From assembly GCA_003554845.1 (NCBI GenBank), contig PWHK01000008.1:1-48031 (forward strand): a stretch of DNA of 48,031 nt, given 5' to 3'. This document shows, piece after piece, positions 16,583 through 24,370 of the stretch. The notes under the pieces were generated by a model. It saw only the letters and a list, made by a program, of their open reading frames with translations. It made no database searches and was not told the DNA's origin. A program made the translations under genes and the position numbers. Numbering within the stretch: position 1 is the stretch's first letter; every line of letters starts with the position of its first letter. Origin of the DNA: Candidatus Aenigmatarchaeota archaeon. GTDB lineage: Archaea; Aenigmatarchaeota; Aenigmatarchaeia; PWEA01.

Positions 16583-16692
16583 AAACTTTAAATACTTTTA
16601 TTATAAAAGAGAGTATGATTCTTGGGAGTTGTATTCTCAAGTTTCAAAAAATATGGTTTTAAATCTTCTGGATTATATCAGAGGGTTCCAAA
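16583..16692 (+). promoter_or_regulatory. double-promoter region with hairpin before psmB
   Basis: Two TATA-like boxes are visible: ctttaaatact (16585-16595) and ggttttaaatc (16655-16665). The second lies about 30 nt before psmB ATG 16693 and would give a near-leaderless mRNA. Between them lies the hairpin CTTGGGAG-ttgta-TTCTCAAG (16621-16641, two G-U pairs) and a 15-codon frame at 16615-16662 that would be leaderless from the first box. The function of the upstream element is unknown. Confidence 0.35.
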
Positions 16693-17343
16693 ATGCAAAG
16701 CATGAACAAAAACGGACAGGAAGAAGTAAAGACCGGAACGACAACTGTTGCTTTGGAGTATGACAGTGGTGTAGTTCTGGCAACAGAGAAAAGGGCTTCC
16801 ATGGGCTACCAGGTTTCGGGTAAAAATGCTAAAAAGGTATACGAAATAGACGATGGAATAGGCATAACAACAGCAGGTTCAGTAGGTGACGTACAGACCG
16901 TGGTACGCTACATGAAGGCTGAAACAAATCTTTTCAAGTACAGAAAGGATCGGAGAATGAGTCCCAAGACCGTAGCAAGCCTAATGGCGAATATACTCCA
17001 GGGATCAAAGGCTCTTCCCTACATGGGACTTTTCATACTCGGTGGATACAACCACGAAGATGAGAAGGGTGAAATATACCAACTTGATCCAGCAGGAGGT
17101 ATTTTAGGCGAAGATACATTCTACGCAACTGGCTCAGGATCACAGATAGCATACGGGCTTCTCGAGGATGGTTTCAGAGAACAGATGCCAAGGGATGAAG
17201 CTGTAAGTCTTGCAATTAGATCTGTAAAGAGTGCATCAGAAAGGGATATAGCCTCCGGAAACGGCTTTTCAGTAATGGTAATAGACAAAGAAGGATGCCA
17301 TGTACTCGAAGACGAGGAAGTAGAACAGTACCTAGCAAAATAA
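16693..17343 (+). CDS. psmB: proteasome beta subunit, 216 aa
   Basis: This is the proteolytic subunit of the archaeal 20S proteasome. A 15-residue propeptide ends in TG before the catalytic Thr16 (TTTVALEYDSG). Counting from mature Thr1, Glu17 (ATEKRASMG) and Lys33 are in place, the same Thr-Glu-Lys arrangement as in Thermoplasma. The GSGSQIAYGLLE segment is also conserved. A second in-frame ATG lies three codons in. The alpha subunit is encoded about 8.5 kb away on the other strand, in the exosome operon. fttA follows after 45 nt, with a GGTG ribosome site in the gap. Confidence 0.97.
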   Translation: MQSMNKNGQEEVKTGTTTVALEYDSGVVLATEKRASMGYQVSGKNAKKVYEIDDGIGITTAGSVGDVQTVVRYMKAETNLFKYRKDRRMSPKTVASLMANILQGSKALPYMGLFILGGYNHEDEKGEIYQLDPAGGILGEDTFYATGSGSQIAYGLLEDGFREQMPRDEAVSLAIRSVKSASERDIASGNGFSVMVIDKEGCHVLEDEEVEQYLAK

Positions 17344-17388
17344 ACTCTCTGGTTATGTCTTCCTTATGGATTTTCTGTAGGTGTTTTG

Positions 17389-19269
17389 ATGGAAATTATA
17401 GATAAAGTAAAAGAAGGACTTCCCGGCGACGCAATGATCTCAGAGGTATGCTTCGAGGGAAGTGACATAGTTCTCTACACAAAAAACAAGGAGATGTTTA
17501 AGAGCAACGGCAAGTTCATAAAAAAACTTGTCAAAAAACTCAAAAAAAGAATAGAGCTCAGACCCGACCCATCTATAAGGAAGGACATAGAAAATGCAAG
17601 GAATATCATAGAGAAGGAGGTTCCCGAGGAGGCAGGAATTGAAGAAATAACATTCCAACCAGGCTTCGGTAAGGTAATAATAGAAGCACTGAAGCCAGGC
17701 CTTGTTATAGGCAAGGGCGGAAAAACGCTTGAAAAGATAAAGAAAGATACGGTTTGGAAACCCCAGGTAAAGATAGCACCTGAGATCTCATCGGATATTG
17801 TTGATACTGTAAGAAAGGTGCTGTATCAGGAATCCGAGTGGCGCAAAGACTTTCTGAACAAGATAGGAGAAAGGATCCACTCAAAGGAAGTAGAGGAGGT
17901 CGAATGGGCAAGGGTATCGTGTCTTGGAGGATGCAGGGAAGTAGGAAGGAGCTGCTTTGTTCTCCAGACGCCACACTCGAGGATAATGATAGACTGTGGA
18001 ATAAAACCAGGTAACAAACACGAGTATCCCTACTTACAGGTACCCGAAGGAACTATAAACTCGTTGGATGCAGTTGTTGTATCACATCCACATCTGGACC
18101 ACATAGGATTTGTACCCTACCTTTATGAATATGGTTACGACGGACCACTTTACATGACTTCAGCAGCAAGGGACCTTATGGTACTTCTTTGCCTGGACTA
18201 CCTTGATGTTGCACAGAGAGAGGGAAACGAGGTTCCCTATTCGTCGCAATCCGTCGAAAAGGCAGTAAAACATTCTATAGCCCTCGACTATGGACAGGTG
18301 AGTGATATAACACCAGACGTAGGACTTACGCTTGAAAATGCTGGACATATACTGGGTTCAGCTCTTGCACATTTCCACATAGGAGAAGGTGATCACAACC
18401 TCGTCTACACAGGCGACTACAACTTCGGCGAATCAAAACTCTTTGGTAAATCGTCGACAGATTTCCAGAGAATAGAAACCCTAATAACAGAATCCACATA
18501 CGGTGAAGACGACGCAATACAACCGTCAAGAAAGGAAGCAGAGAAGCAACTTATTGAATACGTTAAAAAGACAATAGATCGTGGAGGAAAGGTTCTGATA
18601 CCTTCATTTGCCGTAGGAAGGGCACAGGAACTAATGTGTATACTAGACGAAGAAGCAAGGAAGAACGGACTAGATGTACCTGTATACCTTGAAGGTATGA
18701 TGTGGGATGCAACTGCTATACATACTACATATCCAGAAGACCTGAACAAAAAGATACAGCACCAGATATTCCACAAAGACCACAATCCACTTACATCGGA
18801 TATATTCCACAGAGTAGCCTCCAGAGAAGAAAGGGATGAGGTGATAAACTCCCCGGATCCTGCAGTAGTGCTGTCTACATCGGGAATGCTTACAGGAGGT
18901 CCTGTAATGGAGTATCTAAAGGAGTTTGGACCCGATGAAAAAAATATGCTTGTGTTCGTAGGATACCAGGCCGAAGGAACGTTGGGAAGAAGAATACAGA
19001 AGGGCTGGGATGAGATACCTGTAAAGAGAAAGGGGAAAAGAAAGGTAGTAGAACTGAACCTTGAGGTCGGTACAGTAGACGGACTATCCGGACATTCGGA
19101 CAGGAACCAGATCATAAACTTCATAAACTCGCTGAAAAGCAAGCCAAATAAGACACTTACTGTACATGGTGACGAAAACAGCTGCATACAGATGGCCAGA
19201 ACACTGCACAAAATATTCAACAGAGAGACGATACCACCTAAAAACCTAGAAACTATACGTCTCAAATAG
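17389..19269 (+). CDS. fttA: aCPSF1/FttA transcription termination factor, KH-beta-CASP ribonuclease, 626 aa
   Basis: This is an archaeal homologue of eukaryotic CPSF73, known to act as a transcription termination factor and 3'-end ribonuclease. The N-terminal about 180 residues form two KH-like RNA-binding modules (second with GLVIGKGGKTLEKIKK). A metallo-beta-lactamase core follows with motif 2 SHPHLDHIG (His233, His235, Asp237, His238) and TGDYNFGESKL, then the beta-CASP domain (LIPSFAVGRAQELM, STSGMLTGGP) and LSGHSDR. It starts at ATG 17389, after a TTG, behind GGTG. It is likely cotranscribed with psmB. Confidence 0.96.
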   Translation: MEIIDKVKEGLPGDAMISEVCFEGSDIVLYTKNKEMFKSNGKFIKKLVKKLKKRIELRPDPSIRKDIENARNIIEKEVPEEAGIEEITFQPGFGKVIIEALKPGLVIGKGGKTLEKIKKDTVWKPQVKIAPEISSDIVDTVRKVLYQESEWRKDFLNKIGERIHSKEVEEVEWARVSCLGGCREVGRSCFVLQTPHSRIMIDCGIKPGNKHEYPYLQVPEGTINSLDAVVVSHPHLDHIGFVPYLYEYGYDGPLYMTSAARDLMVLLCLDYLDVAQREGNEVPYSSQSVEKAVKHSIALDYGQVSDITPDVGLTLENAGHILGSALAHFHIGEGDHNLVYTGDYNFGESKLFGKSSTDFQRIETLITESTYGEDDAIQPSRKEAEKQLIEYVKKTIDRGGKVLIPSFAVGRAQELMCILDEEARKNGLDVPVYLEGMMWDATAIHTTYPEDLNKKIQHQIFHKDHNPLTSDIFHRVASREERDEVINSPDPAVVLSTSGMLTGGPVMEYLKEFGPDEKNMLVFVGYQAEGTLGRRIQKGWDEIPVKRKGKRKVVELNLEVGTVDGLSGHSDRNQIINFINSLKSKPNKTLTVHGDENSCIQMARTLHKIFNRETIPPKNLETIRLK

Positions 19270-19305
19270 CTTCTCATTTTTTAATCTCAAAAACAATGTA
19301 TCCAT

Positions 19306-20136
19306 ATGGCTGACTGTAGCTACTGTGGAGAAAAAGCCGATATACCCTTTAAATGCAAATTTTGTGGCGACGTTTTTTGCTCAACACACAGACTTCCGGA
19401 AAGTCATGAATGCGTGGGTCTGGATAGGTACAAAGAAGACGCAAAAAATGACAGAAAGGTTGTGTACGAACCCTTCCAGGCAGGTTCATCAAAAGACAAG
19501 AAATCCCCATCGTCTGTATCCTTTTTTCTTGGAGGAATAAAAAAGAACTACACATTTTCAATAATAGCTGTATGCTTTGTTATGTTTATAATACAGGCAT
19601 CTATATCGGGATTCACCGAGTATCTGTGGCTATCCCCCGAGCTAGGCGAGATCCTCAGTAGACCATGGACAGTTGTAACATCCATCTTTCTACATGGGAA
19701 TACATGGCATCTCTTTGTAAACATGCTGGTTCTATTTTTCTTCGGCGGGGAGCTTGAAAGAAGAATAGGTGGAAAGAAGTTCCTGGAACTGTTTCTTCTG
19801 GCCGGTATCGTAGGCAACGTAGGTTTCACTGCCTTTTCTTACGCAACAGGGCAGTTTATACCAGCCGTAGGAGCATCGGGAGCTGTATTCGGTGTATTTG
19901 CCACACTCGCAATAATAGCACCAGAGATAAGAGTTCTAATATGGTTTATATTTCCACTGAAAATAAGACATGCTCTTCTTATATTCGCCCTCTGGGATCT
20001 CTTTCTGCTACCAAGAGGAGGACCAATAGCAAACTCCGCGCATCTCTCAGGGTTGGCAATAGGAGTAATCTATGGATATAGACTTAAAAAGAAAGGAATA
20101 AGTACAGCATTTAGTAGATTTGTGAATAAGTTCTGA
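19306..20136 (+). CDS. AN1 zinc finger-rhomboid protease fusion, 276 aa
   Basis: The N-terminal 40 residues form an AN1-type zinc finger (Cys4, Cys7, Cys17, Cys20, Cys25, His28, His34, Cys36), followed by a charged linker and a six-helix rhomboid domain. Catalytic Ser191 (GASGAVFG) and His246 (NSAHLSGL) are present, as are His135 and Asn139 of HLFVNM. It should be an active intramembrane serine protease whose cytoplasmic finger recruits substrates or ubiquitin-like/chaperone partners (inference). A TATA-like ttttttaatc lies about 25 nt before ATG 19306, fitting leaderless initiation. It converges with sepF. Confidence 0.93.
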   Translation: MADCSYCGEKADIPFKCKFCGDVFCSTHRLPESHECVGLDRYKEDAKNDRKVVYEPFQAGSSKDKKSPSSVSFFLGGIKKNYTFSIIAVCFVMFIIQASISGFTEYLWLSPELGEILSRPWTVVTSIFLHGNTWHLFVNMLVLFFFGGELERRIGGKKFLELFLLAGIVGNVGFTAFSYATGQFIPAVGASGAVFGVFATLAIIAPEIRVLIWFIFPLKIRHALLIFALWDLFLLPRGGPIANSAHLSGLAIGVIYGYRLKKKGISTAFSRFVNKF

Positions 20137-20146
20137 ACAACTTCCT

Positions 20147-20494
20147 CTACTCTTCGTCCCTGACTACTTTAGCGTAGCTAGGAGCGACGACGATGTAGTT
20201 CTCGTCTATACCGGCAATATCTCCGCTGACAGCTGTACATGTCTTCCTTATTCTCTCAATTGCTCTTTTAAGATCCGACATGTCCTTCTCCTTGATTCTC
20301 TTTATCTTAACAAAAACAATTCTACCCTCTCTGATTGACTTCTGTACTTCCTCTGCGTCCTTGTATTCCTCAAGCTCCTTTACCTCTATAGGAACAGCTC
20401 TGACTTCTCCTTCGCTTACCTCTTCAGAGAGTTCAAGAAGATCCACGTCTTCGATCTTTTCCTCTTTCTTTCCTAAAATATCTTTGAGTGCCAA
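20147..20494 (-). CDS. sepF: SepF-like cell division protein, 115 aa
   Basis: Archaeal SepF is the membrane anchor of FtsZ1 and is needed for constriction. The protein has a short amphipathic N-terminus (MALKDILGKKEEK), an acidic linker, and a SepF core beginning AVPIEVKELEE and ending IAGIDENYIVVAPSYAKV. The frame extends to a GTG at 20503, but that GTG belongs to the ribosome site GGGTGA. The TTG at 20494, five bases later, is the better start and gives a canonical membrane-targeting helix. No ftsZ lies in the window. A TATA-like ttttatataac lies upstream. Confidence 0.8.
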   Translation of the reverse strand: MALKDILGKKEEKIEDVDLLELSEEVSEGEVRAVPIEVKELEEYKDAEEVQKSIREGRIVFVKIKRIKEKDMSDLKRAIERIRKTCTAVSGDIAGIDENYIVVAPSYAKVVRDEE

Positions 20495-20547
20495 AGTTCT
20501 CACCCTTTTAGTTTTTTTCCATCGAGTTATATAAAACTATCCACTTC

Positions 20548-20802
20548 TTACTGCCTATCGACCGATTCGAGTATCGAAACTATGTTCCATATCTGTGTTC
20601 TGGTATACATGGGTATGTTTGCATCGTTTGCTACTTCATCCAAACACGAGGTACATGAATTTATCCTGACCGAGAGTTCTTCTTCGTCGTTTCTTATTAC
20701 CTCTATGCACTTCTTACATTCTTTCTGTATGTTCCTGGGAACGGAGTTATCTTCTGATACCTGCTTCAACATATCAACTACATGTTCCAGATTTTCTTCC
20801 AT
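20548..20802 (-). CDS. UPF0147 family protein, 84 aa
   Basis: A small all-helical archaeal protein of unknown function. Family marks are EDNSVPRNIQKECKKCIEVI and DANIPMYTRTQIWNIVSILE. The frame opens nine codons earlier (ATG 20829), but ATG 20802 is preceded by GGTGATC, an excellent match to the 16S 3' end, so I use it. It carries four cysteines, more than I would expect for the family. A TATA-like tacttaaat lies near 20866-20876. Confidence 0.85.
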   Translation of the reverse strand: MEENLEHVVDMLKQVSEDNSVPRNIQKECKKCIEVIRNDEEELSVRINSCTSCLDEVANDANIPMYTRTQIWNIVSILESVDRQ

Positions 20803-20884
20803 AAAGATCACCGTTTTTTGTCTGTACATAAAGACCTTTCAGTCTATCAACTTATGAAAATTTAAGTATAAAAAACTTTTCGTT

Positions 20885-21841
20885 CTACAGCTTCTTTGAA
20901 TCGGCCTCGAAAATCCCTTCTAGCCTTTCTATCATCTCTTCTATAACCTCATCATAATCCATATTTGTCCCGTTTCCCGAAGCCGCTGCATCATGTCCAC
21001 CGGCAGAACCATCCAATGTATCCTCTATCTTGGCAAAAAGATCTTCACCAAGGTGAATCTCGTCTGTAAGCCCCCTTCTACATCTACCACTGACCCTTAC
21101 ACCACCATCTCTCTGGGAAAAAACTATCGCAACATCTGCACCTATCTTAAGAAAGGAACGTGCTGCTGCCGCCTCAAAGGAACCCACATGGGAAAATGAA
21201 ACGATCTTTCCGCCTATATCATAGTTTTTCATTCTAGAAGCAGCTTTGAGCCTTGCTATTCTCTCTGAACGGTCCACGGGTGTACTCAGTATCGAAAGTA
21301 TATCCGAGTAGTTCTTATCAGAAAGAGGTAGAAGTTCGGAGATGTAACGGAACTGTTTTTTATCTGCAAATCTTAGATGCGAAGTATCTGCAACAATGCC
21401 ACATATCAATGCCTCGGATGCACTTTCATTGAAGTTCCATCTGTCCTTCAAAAGCTCATATACAAGTTCGGATGTCGACCTAGCATCCGAATCGGTGTAT
21501 TTTATATCAACCATATCGTAGAGATTTCCCTGTGAATGGTGGTCTATCAACAATGTCTTTCCCGAAAAGCCCTCTACATCGACGGGATCAATCTGTTCAG
21601 AAGATGGACAGTCAAGTATAACCAGTGTATCACAGTTCTCGAGCGAAGGACTTTTCTCGAAGTCGTATCCATCTGCAAGATCCCGTGCACCTCTTGAAAC
21701 CGTATCTGGTACTGCAAGTCGAGATCTATCACCCATAAACTCAAAAAGTGCTATGGCTGAACCAACTGCATCTATATCTGCATTGTGATGCGTCAGAATA
21801 ACGACATCCTTTGACTCTTCTAATACATCATAGAATTCCAT
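20885..21841 (-). CDS. DHH/DHHA1 family phosphoesterase, 318 aa
   Basis: A two-domain manganese-dependent phosphoesterase of the RecJ/nanoRNase superfamily. Motif I LTHHNADIDAVGSA, motif II VILDCPS, motif III LIDHHSQG (DHH), IVADTSHLRF, and the C-terminal DHHA1 motif SAGGHDAAAS are all seen. At 318 aa it is stand-alone, lacking the RecJ OB extension, which suits an oligoribonucleotide or dinucleotide phosphodiesterase, though archaeal relatives also pair with replication (GAN). It lies 38 nt after prefoldin beta at the tail of the superoperon, which favours RNA turnover (inference). Confidence 0.9.
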   Translation of the reverse strand: MEFYDVLEESKDVVILTHHNADIDAVGSAIALFEFMGDRSRLAVPDTVSRGARDLADGYDFEKSPSLENCDTLVILDCPSSEQIDPVDVEGFSGKTLLIDHHSQGNLYDMVDIKYTDSDARSTSELVYELLKDRWNFNESASEALICGIVADTSHLRFADKKQFRYISELLPLSDKNYSDILSILSTPVDRSERIARLKAASRMKNYDIGGKIVSFSHVGSFEAAAARSFLKIGADVAIVFSQRDGGVRVSGRCRRGLTDEIHLGEDLFAKIEDTLDGSAGGHDAAASGNGTNMDYDEVIEEMIERLEGIFEADSKKL

Positions 21842-21879
21842 AAAATCTTCCTCTTTAGAAAAATAATAAGAAGGGATTT

Positions 21880-22254
21880 TTATCCGGCTTCTTCTGTGTT
21901 TCCACCAGACATTAGATCTCTCAGCTTTTCCTGATTTTCCCTTGCTTTGTCTTCTATGTTCTTCTCTTTCTTTTCAAGTGAGTTCATTTTGACTTCAAGG
22001 GTTTCCTGCTTCTCTTCGAGATCTTCGAGAAGATCGTTTCTGTTTGACTTTATTACAGTCGGTCCGACGACCCTGAAAACCTCTTCGTCTTCTCCTGTTT
22101 CTTTCAGAGCTTCTACAGCCTTGTCTATCTGTGATTTCTGGGCTCTTAACTCCATCTTGTGTTGCTCCATCTGCTGCAGCTGCTGCTGACTCTGCTGTAG
22201 CTCACCAATCATCTGCTGAGCTTCTGGTGGTAAGTTTTGTGGATTCTGTGGCAT
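21880..22254 (-). CDS. pfdB: prefoldin beta subunit, 124 aa
   Basis: Prefoldin is a jellyfish-shaped hexamer that delivers unfolded proteins to the thermosome. The protein has a Gln-rich first helix (QQSQQQLQQMEQHK), the central beta-hairpin VFRVVGPTVIKSNRNDLLEDLEE typical of prefoldin beta, and a long C-terminal coiled coil. The frame reaches a GTG at 22263, but this is part of a perfect ribosome site GGAGGTGA (22260-22267). ATG 22254 is the proper start. Placement after pcc1 in the exosome superoperon matches other archaea. Confidence 0.92.
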   Translation of the reverse strand: MPQNPQNLPPEAQQMIGELQQSQQQLQQMEQHKMELRAQKSQIDKAVEALKETGEDEEVFRVVGPTVIKSNRNDLLEDLEEKQETLEVKMNSLEKKEKNIEDKARENQEKLRDLMSGGNTEEAG

Positions 22255-22259
22255 ATTTT

Positions 22260-22475
22260 TCACCTCCTTATTGCTTTCTCCGATGTTTTTATAAGTCTAA
22301 ATATAGTGTTTATACCTGCCCTGAGGTTAGACAGCCTGTCTGCTTCTATACTCACCAAAAGGCCGGTATCTACATCAATAGTAACATCGATCGAATCGGA
22401 TCCGTCACTTTCAACCTCAATGGATTCCTTTACTATCTTGGGTGATTCTAAATCAAGATCTAGTTCTGCTTTCAT
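22260..22475 (-). CDS. pcc1: KEOPS complex subunit Pcc1-like protein, 71 aa
   Basis: Pcc1 is the small dimerisation subunit of the KEOPS complex, which makes the t6A modification on ANN-decoding tRNAs. The C-terminal helix with SNLRAGINTIFRLIKTSE matches the Pcc1 signature of an LRA(x)3N(x)3R pattern, after an alternating beta-sheet region (KIVKESIEVESDG). At 71 aa it is short but complete. It starts 1 nt after the rpoP stop and overlaps the GTG/ribosome site of pfdB, so it is firmly operonic. Other KEOPS subunits are not in the window. Confidence 0.8.
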   Translation of the reverse strand: MKAELDLDLESPKIVKESIEVESDGSDSIDVTIDVDTGLLVSIEADRLSNLRAGINTIFRLIKTSEKAIRR

Positions 22476-22476
22476 T

Positions 22477-22617
22477 CTACCTGGCTTTTATCTTCTTTAC
22501 GCCGGCAGCTCTTTTCTTCTTAAGGATTCTATATCCACAGAAAGGACATCTGATTCTTCTTCTGAGATCGTCCTTCTCTATGTCTTCCTCACATTTCATA
22601 CACTTGTAGGTCATCAT
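22477..22617 (-). CDS. rpoP: RNA polymerase subunit P (Rpb12/Rpc10-like), 46 aa
   Basis: A tiny zinc-ribbon subunit of archaeal RNA polymerase. The sequence carries YKCMKCEEDIEKDDL, then RIRCPFCGYRILKKKR, the family hallmark of two CxxC pairs and the CGYRIL turn, and a basic tail. It begins with ATGATG: the first ATG (22617) overlaps the eL43 stop as ATGA, and the second (22614) is an equally good start. Order eL43-rpoP-pcc1-pfdB is the conserved archaeal arrangement. Confidence 0.93.
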   Translation of the reverse strand: MMTYKCMKCEEDIEKDDLRRRIRCPFCGYRILKKKRAAGVKKIKAR

Positions 22618-22874
22618 TCCTCACCTGCCTTTTCAAGAACCCTTTGGACCATGCTCTTTCCCTTCGTCTTAGGTCTCCATGCACCACCGGCTATTTTGTT
22701 ACCGCACTTTTTACACTTCCATATTCCCTTGGCTTCTCTCTTGAGAGAAAGAAATCCACATTCAGGACATTCGTGGTTACTCTTCTGGTCCTTCTCGACT
22801 TCGGAGACCTTGTTCCTTATCCTCTTGCCGTACCTTGCTCCATATCTCTTTGCACTGTTGCCCTCGTCTTTCAT
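22614..22874 (-). CDS. rpl37ae: 50S ribosomal protein eL43 (L37Ae), 86 aa
   Basis: An archaeal/eukaryotic zinc-ribbon protein of the large ribosomal subunit. It shows RYGARYGKRIRNKVSEVE at the N-terminus, then HECPECGFLSLKREAKGIW and KCKKCGNKIAGGAW, giving the C2C2 zinc site and the typical GGAW end of the ribbon. Its length is normal. It starts 4 nt after the rrp42 stop. Confidence 0.96.
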   Translation of the reverse strand: MKDEGNSAKRYGARYGKRIRNKVSEVEKDQKSNHECPECGFLSLKREAKGIWKCKKCGNKIAGGAWRPKTKGKSMVQRVLEKAGEE

Positions 22875-22878
22875 CCTA

Positions 22879-23652
22879 TCACTCTATAATTTTCCTGAGT
22901 TCATCGGATTTCTCCCTGGCAAGCTCAAATATCTCAATCAGTTCGTCCTTCTTGAACCCACCATTTCCTCTCTTCTGAAGGGAACAGAGCTCTTCTTCTG
23001 TCCATGTAACCGTCACCATACCGTCTACAATCTCTTCCTCGACCAAACTTGGATCGATTATGTATCTGTCGCCGACCTTAGCAACGGTACAGGCTATCGG
23101 AGTCCTTCTTATCTTGAAGTCGTGTTTCTCTTCTCTGAGAACCTTTCCATCCTCATATCCAGGAATCTTTGCCTCCATAAGAGCCGCTATGGCTCCAAGT
23201 GCAGAAGCATCCATCAGATTGCCGTCATGGTCAAGAATATGTATGTCGACCATAACCTTCCAGACCTCTTCTCCTTCTTCGATACAAAGATCCTCAAGAG
23301 GCAGTGCTTCTGACTCCCTTAAACCTCTATCTATAACCCTCGAAAGCTCCGTAGCTTCCTTTCCAGGTGGTCCGGATTCAAAGTTAGGCGATGCCATCGG
23401 TCCAAGTTCTGCATTAACCATCAGTATGCCCTCGTCGGGTGTATCCGGAAATGGATGTCCAACTCCGAACTTGACACCTACTATGACCTTACTGTCACCA
23501 AAAGTGACCCTGGCACTACCCTCGGCCTTCTTCGCAACGCCTGTTTCTACCTTTATGTCTCTGAACTTCTTCAGGTCTCTTCCATCTAGTCTTTTGCCGC
23601 TTTTTATCTTGTCCAAGGCAGCCTGTTCTTCAATTTCAGTTATATCCATCAT
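22879..23652 (-). CDS. rrp42: exosome subunit Rrp42 (RNase PH-like), 257 aa
   Basis: This is the catalytically inactive RNase PH-type partner of Rrp41. Together they form the hexameric ring that degrades or tails RNA 3' to 5'. It has KRLDGRDLKKFRDIKVE at the start, VIVGVKFGVGHPFPDTPDEG, and DASALGAIAALMEAKIP, as in Rrp42, and lacks the phosphate/catalytic residues of Rrp41. It begins with ATGATGG overlapping the rrp41 TGA, so either Met may be used. Length is typical. Confidence 0.96.
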   Translation of the reverse strand: MMDITEIEEQAALDKIKSGKRLDGRDLKKFRDIKVETGVAKKAEGSARVTFGDSKVIVGVKFGVGHPFPDTPDEGILMVNAELGPMASPNFESGPPGKEATELSRVIDRGLRESEALPLEDLCIEEGEEVWKVMVDIHILDHDGNLMDASALGAIAALMEAKIPGYEDGKVLREEKHDFKIRRTPIACTVAKVGDRYIIDPSLVEEEIVDGMVTVTWTEEELCSLQKRGNGGFKKDELIEIFELAREKSDELRKIIE

Positions 23653-24365
23653 CTTGAATCCTCAAATGTTTTCATTAAAGCTTCTCTCTGTTTTTCAGCA
23701 ACTTTTTTACAACCCTTGATTGCAAGTTCAAGCATCTCGTCCATCTCTTCTGTATCTGTCATTCCGTCCATTTGCAAAAGTGTTATTTCATCTGTATCAA
23801 CGTTCATCGCTATTGGAAGATCAACCTGTCCATCTTTGTCCTCTTCTCCCTTCAGATCAAGAACCGGTGTATCTTCTATCTTTCCTGCTGCACATGCAGA
23901 TATAAGTCCTCTCATCGGTACCCCTGCATCTGCAAGGGCGATAGAGGCGGCATTAAGTGCAACACAACGCGTTCCTGCATCGGCCGATATGACCTCCATA
24001 TAGACATCTATCGTTGCAGTAGGAAACTCTTCCAAAAATACTGTAGACGAAAGTGCTCCTTCCGATACTTTTCCGATTTCCTTACCTCTTCTGGAAGGTC
24101 CGGGTCTCTTTCTATCTTCAACTGAAAATGGAGTCAAATTGTACCTGCACTGTAAAATCCCTCTCTTTGGTTTTTGTCTGTGTTTTGGATGTAGTTCTCT
24201 TGGTCCAAATACCGCAGCAACTGCTTCTGTTCCTCCCATTCTGAAGTATCCGGAACCGTCTGCTCGCTTGAATATGCCTGCTTCTGCTTCCATCTCTCTG
24301 AGATCACCAATTCCTCTTCCATCTATTCTCTTTCCATCCTTCAGTAGTTTCTTATCTTTGCTCAT
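23649..24365 (-). CDS. rrp41: exosome catalytic subunit Rrp41 (RNase PH-like), 238 aa
   Basis: This is the phosphorolytic subunit of the archaeal exosome, degrading RNA from the 3' end with phosphate. Marks are DGKRIDGRGIGDLREMEAE, AVFGPRELHPKHRQ, the arginine-rich RKRPGPSRRG, ADAGTRCVALNAAS (phosphate site) and DLPIAMN with the catalytic Asp. The frame reaches a GTG at 24374 that is part of the ribosome site AAGGTGA. ATG 24365 is used as start. It overlaps neighbours on both sides. Confidence 0.96.
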   Translation of the reverse strand: MSKDKKLLKDGKRIDGRGIGDLREMEAEAGIFKRADGSGYFRMGGTEAVAAVFGPRELHPKHRQKPKRGILQCRYNLTPFSVEDRKRPGPSRRGKEIGKVSEGALSSTVFLEEFPTATIDVYMEVISADAGTRCVALNAASIALADAGVPMRGLISACAAGKIEDTPVLDLKGEEDKDGQVDLPIAMNVDTDEITLLQMDGMTDTEEMDEMLELAIKGCKKVAEKQREALMKTFEDSR

Positions 24366-24370
24366 ATTTT

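Noticed and set aside
16693-16800. Proteasome beta catalytic Asp17 replaced by Glu
   Set aside because: On counting, Glu17 is the normal residue at this position in archaeal proteasomes such as that of Thermoplasma, so it is not a defect.
18417-19277. 286-codon minus-strand frame opposite fttA
   Set aside because: Antisense shadow of the conserved beta-CASP region. No promoter, and its composition is typical of antisense reading.
22237-23313. Long plus-strand open frame opposite pcc1, rpoP, eL43 and rrp42
   Set aside because: It is a shadow of several well-identified minus-strand genes with overlapping starts and stops. Its translation is a hydrophobic, Ser/Leu-rich antisense product with no domain.
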